Positions 17,835-25,088 are shown, counted from the stretch's first letter. The stretch is 37,370 bases of DNA from JAQWUY01 sp049615605 (GCA_049615605.1 JBMZFW010000003.1:1-37370), one strand, 5' to 3'. The notes: generated by a model from the letters alone, not told the origin. Translations and numbers: made by a program.

Positions 17835-18150
17835 TAGGCAACATTCTTATCCCCCCTGTATTCATAATCCCCCCTATAAACATAATCCATAAAAATGGAT
17901 TAATATTTTTTATACTTAAAGGGGGGTTTAAAAGCCCCCTACTCTTTTCAAAAAAAGTTTTTTTTTCAGACAAAAAATCGCTAAAAACTGCGAAAAATCG
18001 TGATTTTAAGCATCATATATATTGTGCTTCGGGGGGCTTTTTAATACTATATATATGAATTTTTTAACATTTTTGCTTGTTTTTATGTTTTTAAAAGTAT
18101 ATCATTAATATAAATATATATTTTAACATTAATTTTTAAGGGCTTTTAAC
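17835..18150 (+). promoter_or_regulatory. Structured ftsA-ftsZ intergenic leader
   Basis: No gene is visible in this 316-base gap. It holds a perfect 8-bp hairpin (TAATCCAT at 17883-17890, ATGGATTA at 17895-17902) followed by a T-rich run, which is terminator-like. It also holds five G/C homopolymer tracts: C6 at 17851 and 17869, G6 at 17921, C5 at 17935 and G6 at 18031. The G and C tracts can pair in alternative ways. Weak promoter-like boxes (TTGCTT at 18073, TATATC at 18098, spacing 19) lie nearer ftsZ and may give ftsZ its own transcript. A regulatory role is inferred from the structure only. Confidence 0.5.
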
Positions 18151-19734
18151 ATGTTAGATATCACTACTTCAGATGTAACGAAGAAAAATACTCCAAGAAT
18201 CGTTGTGATTGGTGCGGGCGGTGCCGGTGGCAATGCAATCAATAATATGATTACAGAACACTTACAAGGCTGTGAATTCGTTGTTTGTAATACGGACGCA
18301 CAAGCATTGGAACATTCCCTAGCGGATAAAAAATTCCAAATCGGTGAAGAAGTTACCGGTGGTTTAGGTGCAGGTGCGAACCCAGAAGTTGGTCGTATGT
18401 CTGCCGAAGAAAACATTGAAGAAATCTCTAATTACATTGACGGTGCCAACATGGTATTTATTGCCAATGGTATGGGTGGTGGTACTGGTACTGGTTCTGC
18501 CCCTGTTATTGCCCGTGCAGCACGTGAAAAAGGCATATTAACAATTGGCGTTGTAACAAAGCCTTTTGGTTTTGAAGGTACTGTTCGTATGCGTCAAGCA
18601 AACGAAGGTATTGAAGAATTACAAAAGTATGTTGATACATTAATTGTTATTCCAAACGAAAACTTACACGCAGAAGTTTCTGAGACAACTTCACTTGAAG
18701 ACGCATTCAAAAAAATTGACCGTGTATTATTACTTGCGGTTCAAGGCGTGACTGATTTAATGGTTAAACCTGGTAAAATCAACCTTGACTTTAATGACAT
18801 CAGAACTGTTATGCTTGAAAAAGGCAAAGCAATGATGGGTGTTGGTGAAGCATCAAGGGCAGAACAAGGTAGCGAAGCATCTATTAATGCGGCGGAACTT
18901 GCAATTCACAACCGTTTACTTGATAACGATAATATGCGTGGTGCTAAATCGGTTATTATTAACTTCACTGCATCAAAAGACTTATCATTAAACGAAGTTT
19001 CTGTTGCGGTTAACCGTGTTCGTGAAGAAATTGATCCAGATGCTGGTATCTTCTTTGGTCAAACAATTGATGAAAGCATGGGCGATGTAATTCGTATATC
19101 TATCGTTGCAACTGGTATTGATGTGAATGCTGATACTATTACAGCACCAAATTTTGACACAGAAACGAAAAACCACGATGCAATTTGGCAAGATGCTGGT
19201 TCTGAAACAACTGAAACTGATGACTTCCTAGCATCTGTATACAATGTTAACGAAGATACACCATCTGAACCTGAAATGGTTGAAGAAACTGTATCATCGG
19301 AAGAATTCGTATCTGAAGCTAATATTGAAACTTCTGCACCTGAAATCGCAGAAGAAGCAACTGTTGAATCAATGACGGAAGAAGTATCTGCTGAACCTTC
19401 TTTACCACAAAGTGAAGAAGAATACAGCTCAATCGACCCATTCATTGAAGCGGATATGGCAAATGCAACACGCGAAGGTGGTGCAGTTGAAACAGCCGAA
19501 GAAGAAACAGCTGAAGAAAAAGTTGGTTTCTTTAAGAAAATCTTTGGCAGTATTAAAGCAAATGACGAAACTGTAAGAACAGAACCTATCTTGGAAGATG
19601 CGGAAGAAGAAACTACATCTACTTCATCTGCACCTGCAACTGCGGTTACATCTGATGGCAGATTAGCCCTTGAACAAACTCAAGAAGAAGAAGATATGGA
19701 AATCCCATCGTTCTTAAGAAAACAGTTAAACTAA
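18151..19734 (+). CDS. ftsZ: Cell division GTPase FtsZ
   Basis: This 527-residue tubulin homologue polymerises into the Z-ring. The GTPase domain (about residues 14-328) has IVVIGAGGAGGNAINNM, the tubulin signature GGGTGTG at residues 109-115, KPFGFEG, and the catalytic T7 loop NLDFNDIRTVM at 211-221. A long acidic linker (about 330-514) follows, and the C-terminal peptide MEIPSFLRKQLN (516-527) is the FtsA/ZipA/MinC docking site. The linker contains one basic, hydrophobic patch, KVGFFKKIFGSIK (457-469). No lpxC gene follows, unlike in many alphaproteobacteria; a terminator lies 18 bases downstream of the stop. Confidence 0.97.
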   Translation: MLDITTSDVTKKNTPRIVVIGAGGAGGNAINNMITEHLQGCEFVVCNTDAQALEHSLADKKFQIGEEVTGGLGAGANPEVGRMSAEENIEEISNYIDGANMVFIANGMGGGTGTGSAPVIARAAREKGILTIGVVTKPFGFEGTVRMRQANEGIEELQKYVDTLIVIPNENLHAEVSETTSLEDAFKKIDRVLLLAVQGVTDLMVKPGKINLDFNDIRTVMLEKGKAMMGVGEASRAEQGSEASINAAELAIHNRLLDNDNMRGAKSVIINFTASKDLSLNEVSVAVNRVREEIDPDAGIFFGQTIDESMGDVIRISIVATGIDVNADTITAPNFDTETKNHDAIWQDAGSETTETDDFLASVYNVNEDTPSEPEMVEETVSSEEFVSEANIETSAPEIAEEATVESMTEEVSAEPSLPQSEEEYSSIDPFIEADMANATREGGAVETAEEETAEEKVGFFKKIFGSIKANDETVRTEPILEDAEEETTSTSSAPATAVTSDGRLALEQTQEEEDMEIPSFLRKQLN

Positions 19735-19751
19735 TTTGTGATTGTGTTTTC

Positions 19752-19788
19752 ATAAAAAAACTACCGCCCCACTGGGGCGGTTTTTTTA
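19752..19788 (+). terminator. Rho-independent terminator of ftsZ / dcw cluster
   Basis: A GC-rich stem ACCGCCCC (19763-19770) / GGGGCGGT (19774-19781) with a three-base loop runs into seven Ts. A matching A-run before the stem could let it also end minus-strand transcripts coming through from carA. It is the strongest terminator in the window. Confidence 0.93.
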
Positions 19789-19805
19789 TAAGGGTTTAAA
19801 TTTAT

Positions 19806-20067
19806 GAGCGACTACGACAAGTAGTCATAAAGCGAACAAATACGAAGTGTAATATTTCGTATAACTTAATCTATTTTAATGAGTCTAGTACCAAGTATTT
19901 GTGAGCGACTACGACAAGTAGTCATAAAGCGAACAAATACGAAGTGTAATATTTCGTATAACTTAATCTATTTTAATGAGTCTAGTACCAAGTATTTGTG
20001 AGCGACTACGACAAGTAGTCATAAAGCGAACAAATACGAAGTGTAATAGACCATTAAAATAGATTAA
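19806..20067 (+). repeat. Three tandem copies of a 97-bp hairpin-forming repeat
   Basis: Units begin at 19806, 19903 and 20000 (GAGCGACTACGAC), an exact 97-base period with essentially identical copies. The last unit, read from 19963, is a complete 105-base inverted-repeat element. Its outer arms are TTAATCTATTTTAATGAGTC (19966-side) and TAGACCATTAAAATAGATTA (20047-20066), complementary apart from one bulged A. Inside are GTATTTGT/ACAAATAC and a tip hairpin GACTAC-gacaa-GTAGTC. The first two units lack the right arm and instead have ATACGAA/TTCGTAT. The array ends exactly at the carA stop codon. Together with the terminator it accounts for the 333-base gap between ftsZ and carA. Confidence 0.9.
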
Positions 20068-21228
20068 TTATTTAAGGTAGTCAGTGAAACGCTTAAATAA
20101 ATAGTGTGAGTCTTGTGGACCCGGTGAAGCTTCTGGGTGGTATTGTACTGAAAAGACTGGCTTGTCTTTGATACAAATTCCCGCCAGTGTTCCATCAAAT
20201 AAGCTGAAGTGTGTTGCTTCTACATTATCTGGTAATGTATCTTTGTTTACAACGAAACCGTGGTTTTGTGATGTAATTTCAACTTTACCAGTTGTTAAGT
20301 CTTTGATTGGGTGGTTTGCACCGCGGTGTCCCAAGTGCATTTTTTCTGTTTTCGCACCAAGGGCTAATGCCAACATTTGGTGACCAAGACAGATACCAAA
20401 GATTGGTTTGCCGCTTGCGATTAATTCTTGAATCACTGGAACTGAATATTCCCCCGTTGCCGCAGGGTCACCCGGACCATTTGATAAAAATACACCATCT
20501 GGGTTGTATGCAAGGATGTCTTGTGCTGATGTTGTTGCTGGAACAACTGTAATTTTACAACCTTGTGAAGCAAGGTTTCTTAAAATATTTCTTTTGATAC
20601 CATAATCAATGGCAACGATATGATGTTTTGCATCTTTTACTTCGCCGTGACCTTCGCCCAATTTCCAAAGGCTTTCATTCCATTCATATGGTTTTTCACA
20701 ACTTACATCTTTGGCTAAGTCAAGACCTTCAAGTCCAGACCAAGATTTTGCCATATCATATAATTTATCTAAATCAAAATTACCCGACTTGTCGTGGCAA
20801 ATCACACCATTTGGTGCGCCGTTATCACGAATTATTGCCGTTAATGCACGGGTATCAACACCAGTGATTGCCGGTATATTATGTTTCTTTAGCCATTCAT
20901 CAAAGCCAGCCATATTACGCCAGTTTGAAGGTTGTGTAATATCAGTACTTAATACCGCACCACAAGAAACTGGTTTTTCGCTTTCAATGTCTTCGTCATT
21001 TGTACCAACATTACCAATATGTGGGAATGTGAATGTAATTGATTGCCCCGCATACGATGGGTCAGTCATTATTTCTTGGTATCCAGTGATTGAAGTATTA
21101 AAACAGATTTCTGAAACTGTTGTTGTTTCCGCACCAGCACCGTAACCAAAGATTACTTCACCATTATCTAAAACCAGCACCGCTGTTGCATCATTTGGGA
21201 TATTCTTTTTATCAATATTTAATGTCAT
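20068..21228 (-). CDS. carA: Carbamoyl-phosphate synthase small subunit CarA
   Basis: This 386-residue glutaminase subunit delivers ammonia to CarB for arginine and pyrimidine synthesis. The N-terminal domain has FNTSITGYQEIMTDPSYAGQ and FPHIGNVG. The class I glutamine amidotransferase domain starts near residue 200 with the catalytic triad C280 (FGICLGHQ), H364 and E366 (QYHPEASPG). Length is normal. carB is not next to it within this window. It is divergent from yqeY, a common alphaproteobacterial arrangement, and has a near-consensus promoter in the 117-base gap. Its 3' end abuts the tandem repeats. Confidence 0.97.
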   Translation of the reverse strand: MTLNIDKKNIPNDATAVLVLDNGEVIFGYGAGAETTTVSEICFNTSITGYQEIMTDPSYAGQSITFTFPHIGNVGTNDEDIESEKPVSCGAVLSTDITQPSNWRNMAGFDEWLKKHNIPAITGVDTRALTAIIRDNGAPNGVICHDKSGNFDLDKLYDMAKSWSGLEGLDLAKDVSCEKPYEWNESLWKLGEGHGEVKDAKHHIVAIDYGIKRNILRNLASQGCKITVVPATTSAQDILAYNPDGVFLSNGPGDPAATGEYSVPVIQELIASGKPIFGICLGHQMLALALGAKTEKMHLGHRGANHPIKDLTTGKVEITSQNHGFVVNKDTLPDNVEATHFSLFDGTLAGICIKDKPVFSVQYHPEASPGPQDSHYLFKRFTDYLK

Positions 21229-21264
21229 TTTATCTATATTCCTACTACTTTGATAAATTACCCC

Positions 21265-21293
21265 ATACTATTACTATTTTATCCTTTTGTCAA
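21265..21293 (-). promoter_or_regulatory. carA promoter
   Basis: On the minus strand TTGACA (21293-21288) and TAGTAT (21270-21265) are separated by exactly 17 bases. Transcription would start near 21258, about 30 bases before the carA ATG. The -35 box shares bases with the -35-like box of the divergent yqeY promoter. Confidence 0.75.
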
Positions 21294-21313
21294 ACCACAA
21301 TTGGGTGTATAAT
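21287..21313 (+). promoter_or_regulatory. yqeY promoter
   Basis: A perfect -10 box TATAAT (21308-21313) with an upstream TG (extended -10, TGTATAAT) lies about 33 bases before the yqeY ATG. TTGTCA (21287-21292) could serve as a -35 box, but the spacing is only 15 bases, so recognition may rest mainly on the extended -10. Confidence 0.6.
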
Positions 21314-21345
21314 TAGCATAATTTACAACAATTTAAGGATAAAAA

Positions 21346-21798
21346 ATGCGTGATATTATCAACAATGCAATGAAAACCGCTATGAAAGAAAAACAAAGCG
21401 AAAAATTACTAGTTATTCGTGCCATTAATGCCAAAATTAAAGATGCGGATATTAACGCCCGTTCAAAAGGCAACAATGATGGTGTGAATGATTCGGAAGT
21501 ACTTGGCTTATTGCAAAATATGGTCAAACAACGCAAAGAATCTATTAAAATGTATACGGAAGGCAACCGCCCAGAACTAGCAGAAAAAGAACAAGCGGAA
21601 ATTGAAATTATTAATGAATTTTTACCTGAAATGATGTCAGACGAAGAAACGGAAAAGGCAGTAAGCGAAGCAATCGGTGAAACTGGTGCGTCTTCAATGG
21701 CGGATATGGGTAAAGTAATGGGTATTTTAAAATCAAAATATTCTGGTTCATTGGATATGGGTAAAGCATCGGGGATTATTAAATCAAAATTATCATAA
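21346..21798 (+). CDS. yqeY: GatB/YqeY domain protein
   Basis: This 150-residue protein consists only of the YqeY domain, which resembles the tRNA-binding tail of the GatB amidotransferase subunit. It opens with a helical part rich in Lys and Glu (RDIINNAMKTAMKEKQSEKLLVIRAI) and ends with MGKVMGILKSKYSGSLDMGKASGIIKSKL, the typical lysine-rich glycine-spaced tail. The function of stand-alone YqeY is not well established; a tRNA-related role is inferred from the domain. An AAGGA Shine-Dalgarno precedes the start. It is divergent from carA. The usual alphaproteobacterial neighbours dnaG and rpoD do not follow. Confidence 0.9.
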   Translation: MRDIINNAMKTAMKEKQSEKLLVIRAINAKIKDADINARSKGNNDGVNDSEVLGLLQNMVKQRKESIKMYTEGNRPELAEKEQAEIEIINEFLPEMMSDEETEKAVSEAIGETGASSMADMGKVMGILKSKYSGSLDMGKASGIIKSKLS

Positions 21799-21821
21799 GG
21801 TGTTTTGACAAAGGTAATTAA

Positions 21822-22649
21822 ATGCTAAACAGAATACTGTTATCAACAATAGTAATATTATCATTAACTTTTTTTGCTGAAGTCTATTTTAAAATAACTG
21901 TAGCAAACCAAACTTGGACTAAAACCGCGGGATTTTTAACGGAAGACAAACGATTTTACCCCCGTTATGCAACAAAAAATGCCAGTGATACATCAAAGGT
22001 AATAATTCCAAACGCATCTGATAAAACAATTATTATATATAATCACGGAACAACGGATTCTTGGTTAAAAGAAAACTGTGATGCCAATTTCAACCAAATG
22101 CCCGCAAGGTATAAAAAATTACAAAATAAGGACACGGTGTTTTATTACCTTTGTTCAACTGTAACCGATTATGATAAACCAGGGACATATACAGAGCGTC
22201 GCACAGTTGAGATTTCAGCCCTGCTAGACAAATTAATTAACGCAGGTGTAAAGCCAAAAAACATTTTCATAATTGCCCATTCATCTGGTTCGTGGGCAAC
22301 ACTATTATTAAATAAACAGCAAAAGAAAAAATTTAACGCTTTCTTTTTAACTGCACCTGCAATGGCGGGGAAAGTTGCAGAAATGAATACAAGACCTTTG
22401 TATAAAAAGGCATATTATCAACACTTAGATAAATTTAACCATACCCCACAAAAAGGGATAATTGTATTTTACACAAAAGACCGTTGGGTAAGGCAATCTG
22501 ATTGGAATAATTTTAAGCAAAACCATTCATCAAATGTAGATTTTTATACATACAGATGTTTAAGGGGACATTTTTCAAGTTGTAATTCTTATAACCATAT
22601 AAAAGTAATAAAACAATTTATGAAAAAATCTAGACAAGGCAAAAGATAA
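21822..22649 (+). CDS. Exported or membrane-anchored alpha/beta hydrolase
   Basis: This 275-residue protein begins with a hydrophobic segment (about residues 4-20) that could be a signal peptide or anchor; no lipobox is visible. The rest fits an alpha/beta-hydrolase fold. A likely oxyanion region is YNHGTTD (73-79). The nucleophile elbow is AHSSG (S154), with a candidate acid D220 in YTKDRW and a candidate histidine H250 in RGHFSSC. Four cysteines (86, 111, 246, 254) all lie in the exported part and could form disulfides. The substrate is unknown. It stands alone between yqeY and the rplU promoters. I do not recognise a named family. Confidence 0.7.
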   Translation: MLNRILLSTIVILSLTFFAEVYFKITVANQTWTKTAGFLTEDKRFYPRYATKNASDTSKVIIPNASDKTIIIYNHGTTDSWLKENCDANFNQMPARYKKLQNKDTVFYYLCSTVTDYDKPGTYTERRTVEISALLDKLINAGVKPKNIFIIAHSSGSWATLLLNKQQKKKFNAFFLTAPAMAGKVAEMNTRPLYKKAYYQHLDKFNHTPQKGIIVFYTKDRWVRQSDWNNFKQNHSSNVDFYTYRCLRGHFSSCNSYNHIKVIKQFMKKSRQGKR

Positions 22650-22656
22650 AAATTCC

Positions 22657-22685
22657 TTGACTAAATAAGGGGTTTTCTATATATA
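22657..22685 (+). promoter_or_regulatory. Distal promoter candidate for rplU
   Basis: TTGACT (22657-22662) and TATATA (22680-22685) are spaced by 17 bases just after the hydrolase gene. Use of this promoter would give a leader of roughly 120 bases containing most of the inverted repeat at 22677-22721. Confidence 0.45.
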
Positions 22686-22721
22686 TAAGCCATTATATGA
22701 TTCTTTGGAACATATATATAG
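22677..22721 (+). repeat. AT-dinucleotide inverted repeat upstream of rplU
   Basis: CTATATATAT (22677-22686) is the exact reverse complement of ATATATATAG (22712-22721), with a 25-base spacer. The left arm overlaps the distal -10 box. It may be a transcript hairpin or simply low-complexity AT sequence. Confidence 0.4.
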
Positions 22722-22755
22722 AGTATATAAGATGCTATTTGAGGTTCATAAGTAT

Positions 22756-22785
22756 TTGTTTTATTTAAATAAATCACCGTAAAAT
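22756..22785 (+). promoter_or_regulatory. Proximal promoter of rplU-rpmA
   Basis: TTGTTT (22756-22761) and TAAAAT (22780-22785) are spaced by 18 bases, placing the transcript start about 20 bases before the rplU ATG. The downstream leader contains AAGGGTG as a ribosome binding site. Confidence 0.55.
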
Positions 22786-22813
22786 GCGAATTTGAGTAGA
22801 AGGGTGTACAATT

Positions 22814-23122
22814 ATGTATGCAATTATCAAAACTGGTGGCAAACAGTATAAAGTAGCCAAAGGCGATGTAATTCGCGTTGAAAAAGTTGACGCTGAAGCG
22901 GGCAAATCTATTACAATTGACGAAGTATTAATGATTGGTGGCGAAAAGCCAGTTGTTGGTGCACCAGTTGTTAAAGGCGCAAGCGTTAAGGCTGAGGTTG
23001 TTGAGCAAACTCGTAACAAAAAAATTATTATTTTCAAGAAAAAGCGTCGTCACAATTACCGTCGCAAAAATGGACACCGTCAACCGGTATCTATCTTGAA
23101 AATTACAGATATTAAAGCATAA
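22814..23122 (+). CDS. rplU: 50S ribosomal protein L21
   Basis: This 102-residue protein of the large ribosomal subunit contacts 23S rRNA. It begins MYAIIKTGGKQYKVAKGDVI, the family signature, and has the basic C-terminal stretch KKKRRHNYRRKNGHRQPVS that binds rRNA, followed by KITDI. Length is standard. It is followed by rpmA after 15 bases and then by obgE, the conserved L21-L27-Obg order. Confidence 0.97.
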   Translation: MYAIIKTGGKQYKVAKGDVIRVEKVDAEAGKSITIDEVLMIGGEKPVVGAPVVKGASVKAEVVEQTRNKKIIIFKKKRRHNYRRKNGHRQPVSILKITDIKA

Positions 23123-23137
23123 GGAAAGGAATTAACA

Positions 23138-23392
23138 ATGGCACATAAGAAAGCTGGCGGTAGTTCAAGAAACGGTCGTGACTCAGAAGGTCGCAGATTA
23201 GGCGTAAAAAAATACGGTGGTGAAAAAGTAGTTCCTGGCAACATTATTGTTCGTCAACGCGGTACTAAGTTTTACCCAGGTAAAAATGTTGGTATGGGTA
23301 AAGACCACACATTATTTGCAACAGTAGAAGGCAATGTTTTATTTAAGAAAACAAGAGCCCGTACAACTGTTGAAATTACACCTGTAAATTAA
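23138..23392 (+). CDS. rpmA: 50S ribosomal protein L27
   Basis: This 84-residue protein sits near the peptidyl-transferase centre. The N-terminus MAHKKAGGSSRNGRDSEG is that of the uncleaved (non-Firmicute) type, whose tail reaches the P-site tRNA. The body shows RRLGVKKYGG and RQRGTKFYPGKNVGMGKDHTLF. A strong AAGGAAAGGA Shine-Dalgarno region precedes it. A hairpin terminator follows, partly separating it from obgE. Confidence 0.97.
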   Translation: MAHKKAGGSSRNGRDSEGRRLGVKKYGGEKVVPGNIIVRQRGTKFYPGKNVGMGKDHTLFATVEGNVLFKKTRARTTVEITPVN

Positions 23393-23414
23393 TCTTGTAC
23401 TAGGTTTACATATA

Positions 23415-23450
23415 AAAGGCAGGAAGTGTTATCATTTCCTGCTTTTTTTT
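23415..23450 (+). terminator. Rho-independent terminator after rpmA
   Basis: A ten-pair stem (GCAGGAAGTG at 23419-23428 with CATTTCCTGC at 23433-23442, one G-U pair) closes a TTAT loop and is followed by eight Ts. obgE starts 28 bases further on, so some read-through or a nearby obgE promoter is expected. Confidence 0.85.
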
Positions 23451-23477
23451 AATTAATAAAGATATTAAGATAATACT

Positions 23478-24527
23478 ATGAAGTTTTTAGACCAAGTAAA
23501 AATACACGCAAAAAGCGGTGATGGTGGCGGTGGTTCCGTTTCATTCCGTCGTGAAAAATACATTGAGTTCGGCGGACCAAACGGTGGTGATGGCGGTCGT
23601 GGTGGCGATGTATGGGTTGAAGCCGTTGCGGGTCTTAATACACTTATTGATTATCGTTATACACAACACTTTAAAGCCAAAAACGGCAACGGTGGTATGG
23701 GGCGTGACAGACACGGTGCTGATGGTCAAGATATTATATTAAAAGTCCCTGTGGGTACAGAAGTACTAGCCGAAGACGGTGAAACAGTTATTGCCGATAT
23801 GCTAGAAGTCGGTCAAAGATTCCGCCTGTTAAAAGGTGGTGATGGTGGTCGTGGTAATGCGTCATTTAAAACATCAACCAACCAAGCACCACGCAAATTT
23901 GAACCGGGCTGGCCTGGGGAAAATATGTGGATTTGGCTTCGCCTTAAATTAATTGCCGATGTGGGATTATTGGGGTTACCAAATGCGGGTAAGTCAACTT
24001 TCCTTTCACAGGTTTCAAGGGCAAGACCAAAGGTTGCCGATTATCCATTTACAACCCTGCACCCAAACCTTGGGGTGGTTTACATTGACCAAAGGGAATT
24101 TGTTATTGCCGATATCCCTGGAATTATTGAAGGGGCAAGCGAAGGTCAAGGTCTTGGCACAAGGTTCCTTGGGCATGTGACAAGATGCGGTGCGTTATTA
24201 CACCTTATTGACGGCACCGATGAAAATGTTGTTGAAGCATATCAAACAATCCGCCGTGAAGTGGAAAAATATGGCGATGAACTGGCGGATAAAAAAGAAA
24301 TCGTTGTAATTAACAAGATTGATGCACTTATCCCTGAATTCATTGAAGAAATGGAACAGCAATTATCACAAGTAACAAAAGCCCCTATTATGACAATGTC
24401 GGGTGTTACAAATGAAAATGTGGAACAAGTTGTCCGCCGTCTTCACAATATGGTTTTATCAGAAAAAAAAGAAGCTGAAATTAAAAAACAAGAAGAAGAA
24501 GGAAGTACTGAACCTTGGCAACCTTAA
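23478..24527 (+). CDS. obgE: Ribosome-associated GTPase Obg
   Basis: This 349-residue essential GTPase is involved in 50S assembly and stress response. The glycine-rich Obg fold occupies residues 1-158 with GDGGGGSVSFRREKYIEFGG and GGDGGRGGDVW. The G domain has the P-loop GLPNAGKST (166-174), switch region DIPGIIEGASEGQGLG (212 onward) and NKID near residue 284. There is no large C-terminal TGS-like extension, only a short charged tail. The end overlaps the TTG start of nadD by 13 bases. Confidence 0.96.
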   Translation: MKFLDQVKIHAKSGDGGGGSVSFRREKYIEFGGPNGGDGGRGGDVWVEAVAGLNTLIDYRYTQHFKAKNGNGGMGRDRHGADGQDIILKVPVGTEVLAEDGETVIADMLEVGQRFRLLKGGDGGRGNASFKTSTNQAPRKFEPGWPGENMWIWLRLKLIADVGLLGLPNAGKSTFLSQVSRARPKVADYPFTTLHPNLGVVYIDQREFVIADIPGIIEGASEGQGLGTRFLGHVTRCGALLHLIDGTDENVVEAYQTIRREVEKYGDELADKKEIVVINKIDALIPEFIEEMEQQLSQVTKAPIMTMSGVTNENVEQVVRRLHNMVLSEKKEAEIKKQEEEGSTEPWQP

Positions 24528-25087
24528 ACAAAAAGATTGGTTTACTTGGCGGTTCGTTTAATCCAGCCCACGCTGGACACTTGGAAATATCTTTGTCTGT
24601 TGTTAAAGAACTTGGGATTGATGAAATATGGTGGATTATTACCAGTAACAATCCATTCAAAAATAAAAGTCATTACTTACCACTTGAAGAACGAAAATCT
24701 ATAGCTAGTCAAATTATTAAAGACGCCCCCATTGTTATCAAAGAATTTGAAAGTCAATTAAACAGCCCGTATACCATTGATTTAATCAATCATATTACGG
24801 AAAATTCAGATGATAAGTTTGTTTGGATAATGGGGTCTGATAATGTGAGTGAATTTAAAGATTGGCACAAACCAAATGAAATATTATCAAGTGTTAAAGT
24901 TGCAATCTGTAATCGTCCAGACTATGAACTAAACGACAATAACTTGCAAGATGGTTTAGGTTGTGATACAAACCTTATTTTTAAAGGAAATACAGCTGAT
25001 TTTATGGAAAGTGATACAACACAAATCATATACATAAAATCAACAAACAACAAAATTTCGTCAACATCTATTCGTAAAGAGGCTTAA
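24515..25087 (+). CDS. nadD: Nicotinate-nucleotide adenylyltransferase NadD
   Basis: This 190-residue enzyme converts nicotinate mononucleotide to deamido-NAD in the cytoplasm. The nucleotidyltransferase motif GSFNPAHAGH is at residues 13-22, WIMGSDNVSEFKDW lies near residue 108, and the C-terminal ISSTSIR motif is present. No ATG lies upstream of the GSFNP motif. The TTG at 24515, preceded by GAAGGAAG inside obgE, is the best start. It opens the nadD-rsfS-rlmH run that is conserved in alphaproteobacteria. Confidence 0.93.
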   Translation: MATLNKKIGLLGGSFNPAHAGHLEISLSVVKELGIDEIWWIITSNNPFKNKSHYLPLEERKSIASQIIKDAPIVIKEFESQLNSPYTIDLINHITENSDDKFVWIMGSDNVSEFKDWHKPNEILSSVKVAICNRPDYELNDNNLQDGLGCDTNLIFKGNTADFMESDTTQIIYIKSTNNKISSTSIRKEA

Positions 25088-25088
25088 C

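Noticed and set aside
19806..20067. CRISPR array
   Set aside because: The unit is 97 bp and nearly identical throughout, with no variable spacers and no cas genes nearby.
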